From positions 1 to 64,000 of the forward strand of contig NW_027018104.1 of the NCBI RefSeq assembly GCF_032854445.1: a DNA stretch of 64,000 nucleotides. Direction: 5' to 3'. The translations under genes and the position numbers were made by a program. Below, piece by piece: positions 1-13,939 of this stretch (its first letter is position 1; each line of letters opens with the position of its first letter). The DNA is from Liolophura sinensis. Lineage: Eukaryota; Mollusca; Polyplacophora; Chitonida; Chitonidae. The notes below the pieces were generated by a model that did no database searches, was not told the origin of the DNA, and worked only from the letters and a program-made list of their open reading frames with translations.

Positions 1-1883
1 TTTGGCACCTTATTGATGTGGGTCAGTGTTCAATTGTACTTTTTACAGCGGATTGTATCAAGTACCTTTTGTTTTTTTTATATACAAATGGTGTGGTTTT
101 TCTACATGTAGATAAAGACATTGAGTTTGTCTTCGACTTAGAAGTAAGACATTTGTTGGGTGAGTTAAATGGGCTTGGTTCAAAGATTTGACGTCGTCTG
201 GGCTACCGAAGGGCACATAACTTATAATGAAAAGTTGAATATAGTAATGACCAGTCGTGATTGTACATAGTTAATGTAGCCGATTTCAATTCGCAAAAAG
301 ACCAGGCAAAAATCCAAAAGTGGAAAAACTGTTCCAATGCTGCTGGTAAGAGGCTAATCCGACGTATTTTGTGACGAGAAATCGAATGGTGCAAACCGCG
401 TTGCTCTCCGACCAATACTTTTGGCTGTAGCCACAAATGAATAATCAATGATGTCAAGATCACGTGCCCAGCAACGGCTCTTACTCCATGGAAACCAAGG
501 AAATTTGCAATTTTTCAACAGCTGGAGATGCCTGGCCCAATTGCGCATCCTTTGGCACCTTATTGATGTGGGTCAGTGTTCAATTGTACTTTTTACAGCG
601 GATTGTATCAAGTACCTTGTGTTTTTTTTTATATACAAATGGTGTGGTTTTTCTACATGTAGATAAAGACATTGAGTTTGTCTTCGACTTAGAAGTAAGA
701 CATTTGCTGGGTGAGTTAAATGGGCTTGGCCCAAAGATTTGACGTCGTCTGGGCTACCGAAGGGCACATAACTTATAATGAAATGTTGAATATAGTAATG
801 ACCAGTCGCGATTGTACATAGTTAATGTAGCCGATTTCAATTAGCAAAATGACCAGGCAAAAATCCAAAAGTGGAAAAACTGTTCCAATGCTGTTGGTAA
901 GAGACTAATCCGACGTATTTTGTGACGAGAAATCGAATGGTGCAAACCGCGTTGCTCTCCGACCAATACTTTTGGCTGTAGCCACAAATGAATAATCAAT
1001 GATGTCAAGATCACGTGAACAGCAACGGCTCTTAATCCATGGAAACCATAGAAATTTGCAATTTTTCAACAGCTGGAGATGCCTGGCCCAATTGCGCATC
1101 TTTCGGAACCTTATTGATGTGGGTCAGTGTTCAATTGTACTTTTTACAGCGGACTGTGTCATGTACCTTGTGTTTTTTTTATATACAAATGGTGTGGTTT
1201 TTCTACATGTAGATAAAGACATTGAGTTTGTCTTCGACTTAGAAGTAAGACATTTGTTGGGTGAGTTAAATGGGCTTGGCCCAAAGATTTGACGTCGTCT
1301 GGGCTACCGAAGGGCACATAACTTATAATGAAAAGTTGAATATAGTAATGACCAGTCGCGATTGTACATAGTTAATGTAGCCGATTTCAATTAGCAAAAA
1401 GACCAGGCAAAAATCCAAAAGTGGAAAAACTGTTCCAATGCTGCTGGTAAGAGGCTAATCCGACGTATTTTGTGACGAGAAATCGAATGGTGCAAACCGC
1501 GTTGCTCTCCGACCAATACTTTTGGCTGTAGCCACAAATGAATAATCAATGATGTCAAGATCACGTGCCCAGCAACGGCTCTTACTCCATGGAAACCAAG
1601 GAAATTTGCAATTTTTCAACAGCTGGAGATGCCTGGCCCTATTGCGCATCCTTTGGCACCTTATTGATGTGGGTCAGTGTTCAATTGTACTTTTTACAGC
1701 GGATTGTATCAAGTACCTTTTGTTTTTTTTATGTACAAATGGTGTGGTTTTTCTACATGTAGATAAAGACATTGAGTTTGTCTTCGACTTAGGAGTAAGA
1801 CATTTGCTGGGTGAGTTAAATGGGCTTGGCCCAAAGATTTGACGTCGTCTGGGCTACCGAAGGGCACATAACTTATAATGAAA
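1..1883. repeat. 8.25-kb spaced block, left copy (cut by the window edge)
   Basis: Corresponds base for base to 8249-10131 at an offset of 8248 bp (15 units less 2 bp). The differences I saw are T/C at 132/8380 and G/A at 1009/9257. The match ends where 1884 enters a type B unit and 10132 a common unit. Confidence 0.88.
741..1290. repeat. Type A monomer
   Basis: Carries the full A set: AAATGTTG, GCAAAATGACC and GCTGTTGG in the left half, then CACGTGAAC, CTTAATCC, CCATAG, CTTTCGGAACC and GGACTGTGTCATG in the right half. It is inside the block repeated 8248 bp downstream. Confidence 0.9.
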
Positions 1884-2389
1884 AATTGAATATAGTAATG
1901 ACCAGTCGCGATTGTACATAGCTAATGTACCCGATTTCAATAAGCAAAAAGACCAGGCAAAAATCCAAAAGTGGAAAAACTGTTCCAATGCTGCTGGTAA
2001 GAGGCTAATCCGACGTATTTTGTGACGAGAAATCGAATGGTGCAAACCGCGTTGCTCTCCGACCAATACTTTTGGCTGTAACCACAAATGAATAATCAAT
2101 GATGTCAAGATCACGTGCCCAGCAACGGCTCTTACTCCATGGAAACCATAGAAATTTGCAATTTTTCAACAGCTGGAGATGCCTGGCCCAATTGCGCATC
2201 TTTTGGCACCTTATTGATGTGGGTCAGTGTTCAATTGTACTTTTTACAGCGGATTGTATCAAGTACCTTGTGTTTTTTTATATACAAATGGTGTGGTTTT
2301 TCTACATGTAGATAAAGACATTGAGTTTGTCTTCGACTTAGAAGTAAGACATTTGCTGGGTGAGTTAAATGGGCTTGACCCAAAGATTT
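1841..2389. repeat. Type B monomer (549 bp)
   Basis: Diagnostic GAAAAATTG, GCTAATGTACCC, AATAAGC, CTGTAACC, CCATAG, CTTTTGGCACC and T7, ending in GACCCAAAG at about 2377. Confidence 0.9.
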
Positions 2390-2939
2390 GACGTCGTCTG
2401 GGCTACCGAAGGGCACATAACTTATAATGAAATGTTGAATATAGTAATGACCAGTCGCGATTGTACATAGTTAATGTAGCCGATTTCAATTCGCAAAATG
2501 ACCAGGCAAAAATCCAAAAGTGGAAAAACTGTTCCAATGCTGTTGGTAAGAGGCTAATCCGACGTATTTTGTGACGAGAAATCGAATGGTGCAAACCGCG
2601 TTGCTCTCCGACCAATACTTTTGGCTGTAGCCACAAATGAATAATCAATGATGTCAAGATCACGTGAACAGCAACGGCTCTTAATCCATGGAAACCATAG
2701 AAATTTGCAATTTTTCAACAGCTGGAGATGCCTGGCCCAATTGCGCATCTTTCGGAACCTTATTGATGTGGGTCAGTGTTCAATTGTACTTTTTACAGCG
2801 GACTGTGTCATGTACCTTGTGTTTTTTTTATATACAAATGGTGTGGTTTTTCTACATGTAGATAAAGACATTGAGTTTGTCTTCGACTTAGAAGTAAGAC
2901 ATTTGTTGGGTGAGTTAAATGGGCTTGGCCCAAAGATTT
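2390..2939. repeat. Type A monomer
   Basis: Full A right half. The left half has AAATGTTG and GCAAAATGACC but with TTCG before GCAAAATG, where the sister unit at 6238 has TTAG. Confidence 0.9.
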
Positions 2940-4039
2940 GACGTCGTCTGGGCTACCGAAGGGCACATAACTTATAATGAAAAGTTGAATATAGTAATGA
3001 CCAGTCGCGATTGTACATAGTTAATGTAGCCGATTTCAATTAGCAAAAAGACCAGGCAAAAATCCAAAAGTGGAAAAACTGTTCCAATGCTGCTGGTAAG
3101 AGGCTAATCCGACGTATTTTGTGACGAGAAATCGAATGGTGCAAACCGCGTTGCTCTCCGACCAATACTTTTGGCTGTAGCCACAAATGAATAATCAATG
3201 ATGTCAAGATCACGTGCCCAGCAACGGCTCTTACTCCATGGAAACCAAGGAAATTTGCAAGTTTTCAACAGCTGGAGATGCCTGGCCCAATTGCGCATCC
3301 TTTGGCACCTTATTGATGTGGGTCAGTGTTCAATTGTACTTTTTACAGCGGATTGTATCAAGTACCTTTTGTTTTTTTTATATACAAATGGTGTGGTTTT
3401 TCTACATGTAGATAAAGACATTGAGTTTGTCTTCGACTTAGAAGTAAGACATTTGCTGGGTGAGTTAAATGGGCTTGGCCCAAAGATTTGACGTCGTCTG
3501 GGCTACCGAAGGGCACATAACTTATAATGAAATGTTGAATATAGTAATGACCAGTCGCGATTGTACATAGTTAATGTAGCCGATTTCAATTAGCAAAAAG
3601 ACCAGGCAAAAATCCAAAAGTGGAAAAACTGTTCCAATGCTGCTGGTAAGAGGCTAATCCGACGTATTTTGTGACGAGAAATCGAATGGTGCAAACCGCG
3701 TTGCTCTCCGACCAATACTTTTGGCTGTAGCCACAAATGAATAATCAATGATGTCAAGATCACGTGCCCAGCAACGGCTCTTACTCCATGGAAACCAAGG
3801 AAATTTGCAAGTTTTCAACAGCTGGAGATGCCTGGCCCAATTGCGCATCCTTTGGCACCTTATTGATGTGGGTCAGTGTTCAATTGTACTTTTTACAGCG
3901 GATTGTATCAAGTACCTTTTGTTTTTTTTATATACAAATGGTGTGGTTTTTCTACATGTAGATAAAGACATTGAGTTTGTCTTCGACTTAGAAGTAAGAC
4001 ATTTGCTGGGTGAGTTAAATGGGCTTGGCCCAAAGATTT

Positions 4040-4589
4040 GACGTCGTCTGGGCTACCGAAGGGCACATAACTTATAATGAAATGTTGAATATAGTAATGA
4101 CCAGTCGCGATTGTACATAGTTAATGTAGCCGATTTCAATTAGCAAAATGACCAGGCAAAAATCCAAAAGTGGAAAAACTGTTCCAATGCTGCTGGTAAG
4201 AGGCTAATCCGACGTATTTTGTGACGAGAAATCGAATGGTGCAAACCGCGTTGCTCTCCGACCAATACTTTTGGCTGTAGCCACAAATGAATAATCAATG
4301 ATGTCAAGATCACGTGAACAGCAACGGCTCCTAATCCATGGAAACCATAGAAATTTGCAATTTTTCAACAGCTGGAGATGCCTGGCCCAATTGCGCATCT
4401 TTCGGAACCTTATTGATGTGGGTCAGTGTTCAATTGTACTTTTTACAGTGGACTGTGTCATGTACCTTGTGTTTTTTTTATATACAAATGGTGTGGTTTT
4501 TCTACATGTAGATAAAGACATTGAGTTTGTCTTCGACTTAGAAGTAAGACATTTGCTGGGTGAGTTAAATGGGCTTGGCCCAAAGATTT
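4040..4589. repeat. Type A monomer with private changes
   Basis: A right half with two changes of its own: CTCCTAATCC at about 4330 and ACAGTGGAC in place of ACAGCGGAC at about 4449. It has GCTGCTGG, not the GCTGTTGG usual for type A. Confidence 0.88.
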
Positions 4590-5139
4590 GACGTCGTCTG
4601 GGCTACCGAAGGGCACATAACTTATAATGAAAAGTTGAATATAGTAATGACCAGTCGCGATTGTACATAGTTAATGTAGCCGATTTCAATTCGCAAAAAG
4701 ACCAGGCAAAAATCCAAAAGTAGAAAAACTGTTCCAATGCTGCTGGTAAGAGGCTAATCCGACGTATTTTGTGACGAGAAATCGAATGGTGCAAACCGCG
4801 TTGCTCTCCGACCAATACTTTTGGCTGTAGCCACAAATGAATAATCAATGATGTCAAGATCACGTGCCCAGCAACGGCTCTTACTCCATGGAAACCAAGG
4901 AAATTTGCAAGTTTTCAACAGCTGGAGATGCCTGGCCCAATTGCGCATCCTTTGGCACCTTATTGATGTGGGTCAGTGTTCAATTGTACTTTTTACAGCG
5001 GATTGTATCAAGTACCTTTTGTTTTTTTTATATACAAATGGTGTGGTTTTTCTACATGTAGATAAAGACATTGAGTTTGTCTTCGACTTAGAAGTAAGAC
5101 ATTTGCTGGGTGAGTTAAATGGGCTTGGCCCAAAGATTT

Positions 5140-5688
5140 GACGTCGTCTGGGCTACCGAAGGGCACATAACTTATAATGAAAAATTGAATATAGTAATGA
5201 CCAGTCGCGATTGTACATAGCTAATGTACCCGATTTCAATAAGCAAAAAGACCAGGCAAAAATCCAAAAGTGGAAAAACTGTTCCAATGCTGCTGGTAAG
5301 AGGCTAATCCGACGTATTTTGTGACGAGAAATCGAATGGTGCAAACCGCGTTGCTCTCCGACCAATACTTTTGGCTGTAACCACAAATGAATAATCAATG
5401 ATGTCAAGATCACGTGCCCAGCAACGGCTCTTACTCCATGGAAACCATAGAAATTTGCAATTTTTCAACAGCTGGAGATGCCTGGCCCAATTGCGCATCT
5501 TTTGGCACCTTATTGATGTGGGTCAGTGTTCAATTGTACTTTTTACAGCGGATTGTATCAAGTACCTTGTGTTTTTTTATATACAAATGGTGTGGTTTTT
5601 CTACATGTAGATAAAGACATTGAGTTTGTCTTCGACTTAGAAGTAAGACATTTGCTGGGTGAGTTAAATGGGCTTGGCCCAAAGATTT
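5140..5688. repeat. Type B monomer (549 bp), first of a tandem pair
   Basis: Full B set. The next unit, 5689-6237, is also B, making the only adjacent B-B pair in the window. Confidence 0.9.
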
Positions 5689-6237
5689 GACGTCGTCTGG
5701 GCTACCGAAGGGCACATAACTTATAATGAAAAATTGAATATAGTAATGACCAGTCGCGATTGTACATAGCTAATGTACCCGATTTCAATAAGCAAAAAGA
5801 CCAGGCAAAAATCCGAAAGTGGAAAAACTGTTCCAATGCTGCTGGTAAGAGGCTAATCCGACGTATTTTGTGACGAGAAATCGAATGGTGCAAACCGCGT
5901 TGCTCTCCGACCAATACTTTTGGCTGTAACCACAAATGAATAATCAATGATGTCAAGATCACGTGCCCAGCAACGGCTCTTACTCCATGGAAACCATAGA
6001 AATTTGCAATTTTTCAACAGCTGGAGATGCCTGGCCCAATTGCGCATCTTTTGGCACCTTATTGATGTGGGTCAGTGTTCAATTGTACTTTTTACAGCGG
6101 ATTGTATCAAGTACCTTGTGTTTTTTTATATACAAATGGTGTGGTTTTTCTACATGTAGATAAAGACATTGAGTTTGTCTTCGACTTAGAAGTAAGACAT
6201 TTGCTGGGTGAGTTAAATGGGCTTGACCCAAAGATTT
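5689..6237. repeat. Type B monomer (549 bp), second of a tandem pair
   Basis: Full B set with ATCCGAAAG at 5815, and GACCCAAAG at its end as in the unit at 1841. Confidence 0.9.
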
Positions 6238-6787
6238 GACGTCGTCTGGGCTACCGAAGGGCACATAACTTATAATGAAATGTTGAATATAGTAATGACC
6301 AGTCGCGATTGTACATAGTTAATGTAGCCGATTTCAATTAGCAAAATGACCAGGCAAAAATCCAAAAGTGGAAAAACTGTTCCAATGCTGTTGGTAAGAG
6401 GCTAATCCGACGTATTTTGTGACGAGAAATCGAATGGTGCAAACCGCGTTGCTCTCCGACCAATACTTTTGGCTGTAGCCACAAATGAATAATCAATGAT
6501 GTCAAGATCACGTGAACAGCAACGGCTCTTAATCCATGGAAACCATAGAAATTTGCAATTTTTCAACAGCTGGAGATGCCTGGCCCAATTGCGCATCTTT
6601 CGGAACCTTATTGATGTGGGTCAGTGTTCAATTGTACTTTTTACAGCGGACTGTGTCATGTACCTTGTGTTTTTTTTATATACAAATGGTGTGGTTTTTC
6701 TACATGTAGATAAAGACATTGAGTTTGTCTTCGACTTAGAAGTAAGACATTTGTTGGGTGAGTTAAATGGGCTTGGCCCAAAGATTT
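6238..6787. repeat. Type A monomer
   Basis: Full A set. It is the sister of the unit at 2390 within the 3848-bp spaced block. Confidence 0.9.
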
Positions 6788-7337
6788 GACGTCGTCTGGG
6801 CTACCGAAGGGCACATAACTTATAATGAAAAGTTGAATATAGTAATGACCAGTCGCGATTGTACATAGTTAATGTAGCCGATTTCAATTAGCAAAAAGAC
6901 CAGGCAAAAATCCAAAAGTGGAAAAACTGTTCCAATGCTGCTGGTAAGAGGCTAATCCGACGTATTTTGTGACGAGAAATCGAATGGTGCAAACCGCGTT
7001 GCTCTCCGACCAATACTTTTGGCTGTAGCCACAAATGAATAATCAATGATGTCAAGATCACGTGCCCAGCAACGGCTCTTACTCCATGGAAACCAAGGAA
7101 ATTTGCAAGTTTTCAACAGCTGGAGATGCCTGGCCCAATTGCGCATCCTTTGGCACCTTATTGATGTGGGTCAGTGTTCAATTGTACTTTTTACAGCGGA
7201 TTGTATCAAGTACCTTTTGTTTTTTTTATATACAAATGGTGTGGTTTTTCTACATGTAGATAAAGACATTGAGTTTGTCTTCGACTTAGAAGTAAGACAT
7301 TTGCTGGGTGAGTTAAATGGGCTTGGCCCAAAGATTT

Positions 7338-7887
7338 GACGTCGTCTGGGCTACCGAAGGGCACATAACTTATAATGAAATGTTGAATATAGTAATGACC
7401 AGTCGCGATTGTACATAGTTAATGTAGCCGATTTCAATTAGCAAAATGACCAGGCAAAAATCCAAAAGTGGAAAAACTGTTCCAATGCTGTTGGTAAGAG
7501 ACTAATCCGACGTATTTTGTGACGAGAAATCGAATGGTGCAAACCGCGTTGCTCTCCGACCAATACTTTTGGCTGTAGCCACAAATGAATAATCAATGAT
7601 GTCAAGATCACGTGCCCAGCAACGGCTCTTAATCCATGGAAACCATAGAAATTTGCAATTTTTCAACAGCTGGAGATGCCTGGCCCAATTGCGCATCTTT
7701 CGGAACCTTATTGATGTGGGTCAGTGTTCAATTGTACTTTTTACAGCGGACTGTGTCATGTACCTTGTGTTTTTTTTATATACAAATGGTGTGGTTTTTC
7801 TACATGTAGATAAAGACATTGAGTTTGTCTTCGACTTAGAAGTAAGACATTTGTTGGGTGAGTTAAATGGGCTTGGCCCAAAGATTT
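7338..7887. repeat. Hybrid monomer: A left half, common CACGTGCCC, then A right half
   Basis: The unit is type A except at the E-box flank, where it carries the common CACGTGCCC. A resumes at CTTAATCC about 15 bp later. A short conversion tract covering the CCC site is the simplest reading. Confidence 0.85.
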
Positions 7888-8248
7888 GACGTCGTCTGGG
7901 CTACCGAAGGGCACATAACTTATAATGAAAAGTTGAATATAGTAATGACCAGTCGCGATTGTACATAGTTAATGTAGCCGATTTGAATTAGCAAAAAGAC
8001 CAGGCAAAAATCCAAAAGTGGAAAAACTGTTCCAATGCTGCTGGTAAGAGGCTAATCCGACGTATTTTGTGACGAGAAATCGAATGGTGCAAACCGCGTT
8101 GCTCTCCGACCAATACTTTTGGCTGTAGCCACAAATGAATAATCAATGATGTCAAGATCACGTGCCCAGCAACGGCTCTTACTCCATGGAAACCAAGGAA
8201 ATTTGCAATTTTTCAACAGCTGGAGATGCCTGGCCCAATTGCGCATCC

Positions 8249-10131
8249 TTTGGCACCTTATTGATGTGGGTCAGTGTTCAATTGTACTTTTTACAGCGGA
8301 TTGTATCAAGTACCTTTTGTTTTTTTTATATACAAATGGTGTGGTTTTTCTACATGTAGATAAAGACATTGAGTTTGTCCTCGACTTAGAAGTAAGACAT
8401 TTGTTGGGTGAGTTAAATGGGCTTGGTTCAAAGATTTGACGTCGTCTGGGCTACCGAAGGGCACATAACTTATAATGAAAAGTTGAATATAGTAATGACC
8501 AGTCGTGATTGTACATAGTTAATGTAGCCGATTTCAATTCGCAAAAAGACCAGGCAAAAATCCAAAAGTGGAAAAACTGTTCCAATGCTGCTGGTAAGAG
8601 GCTAATCCGACGTATTTTGTGACGAGAAATCGAATGGTGCAAACCGCGTTGCTCTCCGACCAATACTTTTGGCTGTAGCCACAAATGAATAATCAATGAT
8701 GTCAAGATCACGTGCCCAGCAACGGCTCTTACTCCATGGAAACCAAGGAAATTTGCAATTTTTCAACAGCTGGAGATGCCTGGCCCAATTGCGCATCCTT
8801 TGGCACCTTATTGATGTGGGTCAGTGTTCAATTGTACTTTTTACAGCGGATTGTATCAAGTACCTTGTGTTTTTTTTTATATACAAATGGTGTGGTTTTT
8901 CTACATGTAGATAAAGACATTGAGTTTGTCTTCGACTTAGAAGTAAGACATTTGCTGGGTGAGTTAAATGGGCTTGGCCCAAAGATTTGACGTCGTCTGG
9001 GCTACCGAAGGGCACATAACTTATAATGAAATGTTGAATATAGTAATGACCAGTCGCGATTGTACATAGTTAATGTAGCCGATTTCAATTAGCAAAATGA
9101 CCAGGCAAAAATCCAAAAGTGGAAAAACTGTTCCAATGCTGTTGGTAAGAGACTAATCCGACGTATTTTGTGACGAGAAATCGAATGGTGCAAACCGCGT
9201 TGCTCTCCGACCAATACTTTTGGCTGTAGCCACAAATGAATAATCAATGATGTCAAAATCACGTGAACAGCAACGGCTCTTAATCCATGGAAACCATAGA
9301 AATTTGCAATTTTTCAACAGCTGGAGATGCCTGGCCCAATTGCGCATCTTTCGGAACCTTATTGATGTGGGTCAGTGTTCAATTGTACTTTTTACAGCGG
9401 ACTGTGTCATGTACCTTGTGTTTTTTTTATATACAAATGGTGTGGTTTTTCTACATGTAGATAAAGACATTGAGTTTGTCTTCGACTTAGAAGTAAGACA
9501 TTTGTTGGGTGAGTTAAATGGGCTTGGCCCAAAGATTTGACGTCGTCTGGGCTACCGAAGGGCACATAACTTATAATGAAAAGTTGAATATAGTAATGAC
9601 CAGTCGCGATTGTACATAGTTAATGTAGCCGATTTCAATTAGCAAAAAGACCAGGCAAAAATCCAAAAGTGGAAAAACTGTTCCAATGCTGCTGGTAAGA
9701 GGCTAATCCGACGTATTTTGTGACGAGAAATCGAATGGTGCAAACCGCGTTGCTCTCCGACCAATACTTTTGGCTGTAGCCACAAATGAATAATCAATGA
9801 TGTCAAGATCACGTGCCCAGCAACGGCTCTTACTCCATGGAAACCAAGGAAATTTGCAATTTTTCAACAGCTGGAGATGCCTGGCCCTATTGCGCATCCT
9901 TTGGCACCTTATTGATGTGGGTCAGTGTTCAATTGTACTTTTTACAGCGGATTGTATCAAGTACCTTTTGTTTTTTTTATGTACAAATGGTGTGGTTTTT
10001 CTACATGTAGATAAAGACATTGAGTTTGTCTTCGACTTAGGAGTAAGACATTTGCTGGGTGAGTTAAATGGGCTTGGCCCAAAGATTTGACGTCGTCTGG
10101 GCTACCGAAGGGCACATAACTTATAATGAAA
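8249..10131. repeat. 8.25-kb spaced block, right copy
   Basis: Includes a T9 unit, a type A unit and a unit with GGCCCTATTGC, ATGTACAAATGG and CTTAGGAGTAAG, in the same order as the left copy. Confidence 0.88.
8989..9538. repeat. Type A monomer (sister of 741-1290)
   Basis: Matches the unit at 741 with a G-to-A change at 9257 (GTCAAAATC). It is part of the right-hand copy of the 8248-bp spaced block. Confidence 0.9.
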
Positions 10132-13100
10132 TGTTGAATATAGTAATGACCAGTCGCGATTGTACATAGTTAATGTAGCCGATTTGAATTAGCAAAAAGA
10201 CCAGGCAAAAATCCAAAAGTGGAAAAACTGTTCCAATGCTGCTGGTAAGAGGCTAATCCGACGTATTTTGTGACGAGAAATCGAATGGTGCAAACCGCGT
10301 TGCTCTCCGACCAATACTTTTGGCTGTAGCCACAAATGAATAATCAATGATGTCAAGATCACGTGCCCAGCAACGGCTCTTACTCCATGGAAACCAAGGA
10401 AATTTGCAATTTTTCAACAGCTGGAGATGCCTGGCCCAATTGCGCATCCTTTGGCACCTTATTGATGTGGGTCAGTGTTCAATTGTACTTTTTACAGCGG
10501 ATTGTATCAAGTACCTTTTGTTTTTTTTATATACAAATGGTGTGGTTTTTCTACATGTAGATAAAGACATTGAGTTTGTCTTCGACTTAGAAGTAAGACA
10601 TTTGTTGGGTGAGTTAAATGGGCTTGGTTCAAAGATTTGACGTCGTCTGGGCTACCGAAGGGCACATAACTTATAATGAAAAGTTGAATATAGTAATGAC
10701 CAGTCGTGATTGTACATAGTTAATGTAGCCGATTTCAATTCGCAAAAAGACCAGGCAAAAATCCAAAAGTGGAAAAACTGTTCCAATGCTGCTGGTAAGA
10801 GGCTAATCCGACGTATTTTGTGACGAGAAATCGAATGGTGCAAACCGCGTTGCTCTCCGACCAATACTTTTGGCTGTAGCCACAAATGAATAATCAATGA
10901 TGTCAAGATCACGTGCCCAGCAACGGCTCTTACTCCATGGAAACCAAGGAAATTTGCAATTTTTCAACAGCTGGAGATGCCTGGCCCAATTGCGCATCCT
11001 TTGGCACCTTATTGATGTGGGTCAGTGTTCAATTGTACTTTTTACAGCGGATTGTATCAAGTACCTTTTGTTTTTTTTATATACAAATGGTGTGGTTTTT
11101 CTACATGTAGATAAAGACATTGAGTTTGTCTTCGACTTAGAAGTAAGACATTTGTTGGGTGAGTTAAATGGGCTTGGTTCAAAGATTTGACGTCGTCTGG
11201 GCTACCGAAGGGCACATAACTTTTAATGAAAAGTTGAATATAGTAATGACCAGTCGTGATTGTACATAGTTAATGTAGCCGATTTCAATTCGCAAAAAGA
11301 CCAGGCAAAAATCCAAAAGTGGAAAAACTGTTCCAGTGCTGCTGGTAAGAGGCTAATCCGACGTATTTTGTGACGAGAAATCGAATGGTGCAAACCGCGT
11401 TGCTCTCCGACCAATACTTTTGGCTGTAGCCACAAATGAATAATCAATGATGTCAAGATCACGTGCCCAGCAACGGCTCTTACTCCATGGAAACCAAGGA
11501 AATTTGCAATTTTTCAACAGCTGGAGATGCCTGGCCCAATTGCGCATCCTTTGTCACCTTATTGATGTGGGTCAGTGTTCAATTGTACTTTTTACAGCGG
11601 ATTGTATCAAGTACCTTGTGTTTTTTTTTATATACAAATGGTGTGGTTTTTCTACATGTAGATAAAGACATTGAGTTTGTCTTCGACTTAAGAGTAAGAC
11701 ATTTGCTGGGTGAGTTAAATGGGCTTGGCCCAAAGATTTGACGTCGTCTGGGCTACCGAAGGGCACATAACTTATAATGAAATGTTGAATATAGTAATGA
11801 CCAGTCGCGATTGTATATAGTTAATGTAGCCGATTTCAATTAGCAAAAAGACCAGGCAAAAATCCAAAAGTGGAAAAACTGTTCCAATGCTGCTGGTAAG
11901 AGGCTAATCCGACGTATTTTGTGACGAGAAATCGAATGGTGCAAACCGCGTTGCTCTCCGACCAATACTTTTGGCTGTAGCCACAAGTGAATAATCAATG
12001 ATGTCAAGATCACGTGCCCAGCAACGGCTCTTACTCCATGGAAACCAAGGAAATTTGCAATTTTTCAACAGCTGGAGATGCCTGGCCCAATTGCGCATCC
12101 TTTGGCACCTTATTGATGTGGGTCAGTGTTCAATTGTACTTTTTACAGCGGATTGTATCAAGTACCTTGTGTTTTTTTTATATACAAATGGTGTGGTTTT
12201 TCTACATGTAGATAAAGACATTGAGTTTGTCTTCGACTTAGAAGTAAGACATTTGCTGGGTGAGTTAAATGGGCTTGGCCCAAAGATTTGACGTCGTCTG
12301 GGCTACCGAAGGGCACAAAACTTATAATGAAAAGTTGAATATAGTAATGACCAGTCGCGATTGTACATAGTTAATGTAGCCGATTTCAATTCGCAAAAAG
12401 ACCAGGCAAAAATCCTAAAGTGGAAAAACTGTTCCAATGCTGCTGGTAAGAGGCTAATCCGACGTATTTTGTGACGAGAAATCGAATGGTGCAAACCGCG
12501 TTGCTCTCCAACCAATACTTTTGGCTGTAGCCACAAATAAATAATCAATGATGTCAAGATCACGTGCCCAGCAACGGCTCTTACTCCATGGAAACCAAGG
12601 AAATTTGCAATTTTTCAACAGCTGGAGATGCCTGGCCCAATTGCGCATCCTTTGGCACCTTATTGATGTGGGTCAGTGTTCAATTGTACTTTTTACAGCG
12701 GATTGTATCAAGTACCTTGTGTTTTTTTTATATACAAATGGTGTGGTTTTTCTACATGTAGATAAAGACATTGAGTTTGTCTTCGACTTAGAAGTAAGAC
12801 ATTTGCTGGGTGAGTTAAATGGGCTTGGCCCAAAGATTTGACGTCGTCTGGGCTACCGAAGGGCACATAACTTATAATGAAAAGTTGAATATAGTAATGA
12901 CCAGTAGCGATTGTACATAGTTAATGTAGCCGATTTCAATTCGCAAAAAGACCAGGCAAAAATCCAAAAGTGGAAAAACTGTTCCAATGCTGCTGGTAAG
13001 AGGCTAATCCGACGTATTTTGTGACGAGAAATCGATTGGTGCAAACCGCGTTGCTCTCCAACCAATACTTTTAGCTGTAGCCACAAATGAATAATCAATG

Positions 13101-13389
13101 ATGTCAAGATCACGTGCCCAGCAACGGCTCTTACTCCATGGAAACCAAGGAAATTTGCAATTTTTCAACAGCTGGAGATGCCTGGCCCAATTGCGCATCC
13201 TTTGGCACCTTATTGATGTGGGTCAGTGTTCAATTGTACTTTTTACAGCGGATTGTATCAAGTACCTTTTGTTTTTTTTATATACAAATGGTGTGGTTTT
13301 TCTACATGTAGATAAAGACATTGAGATTGTCTTCGACTTAGAAGTAAGACATTTGCTGGGTGAGTTAAATGGGCTTGGCCCAAAGATTT

Positions 13390-13939
13390 GACGTCGTCTG
13401 GGCTACCGAAGGGCACATAACTTATAATGAAAAGTAGAATATAGTAATGACCAGTCGCGATTGTACATAGCTAATGTACCCGATTTCAATAAGCAAAAAG
13501 ACCAGGCAAAAATCCAAAAGTGGAAAAACTGTTCCAATGCTGTTGGTAAGAGGCTAATCCGACGTATTTTGTGACGAGAAATCGAATGGTGCAAACCGCG
13601 TTGCTCTCCGACCAATACTTTTGGCTGTAGCCACAAATGAATAATCAATGATGTCAAGATCACGTGAACAGCAACGGCTCTTAATCCATGGAAACCATAG
13701 AAATTTGCAATTTTTCAACAGCTGGAGATGCCTGGCCCAATTGCGCATCTTTCGGAACCTTATTGATGTGGGTCAGTGTTCAATTGTACTTTTTACAGCG
13801 GACTGTGTCATGTACCTTGTGTTTTTTTTATATACAAATGGTGTGGTTTTTCTACATGTAGATAAAGACATTGAGTTTGTCTTCGACTTAGAAGTAAGAC
13901 ATTTGTTGGGTGAGTTAAATGGGCTTGGCCCAAAGATTT
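13390..13939. repeat. Hybrid monomer: type B left half, type A right half
   Basis: The left half has AAAAGTAGAAT, GCTAATGTACCC and AATAAGC (B markers). From GCTGTTGG on it is type A with CACGTGAAC, CTTTCGGAACC and GGACTGTGTCATG. The switch lies between about 13492 and 13542. Confidence 0.85.

Larger units (their letters stand above)
1795..3598. repeat. 3.85-kb spaced block, left copy
   Basis: Type B, type A and common units in that order, matching 5643-7446 at offset 3848 bp (7 units less 2 bp). The differences I noticed are A/G at 1967/5815 and C/A at 2492/6340. The block ends at the A/T difference 3599/7447. Confidence 0.85.
5643..7446. repeat. 3.85-kb spaced block, right copy
   Basis: Sister of 1795-3598, including the shared GACCCAAAG variant at about 6225 (about 2377 in the left copy). 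Confidence 0.85.

Noticed and set aside
178-190. RNA polymerase III B box (GGTTCAAAG variant)
   Set aside because: The last bases of the GGTTCNANNCC consensus are not met, and no matching A box or tRNA fold lies upstream.
1009-1115. Yeast-like point-centromere elements (ATCACGTG, then TTTCGGAA about 84 bp later in type A)
   Set aside because: ATCACGTG fits the CDEI consensus, but TTTCGGAA is not the CDEIII core on this strand, the spacer is not AT-rich, and only type A units have the second motif.
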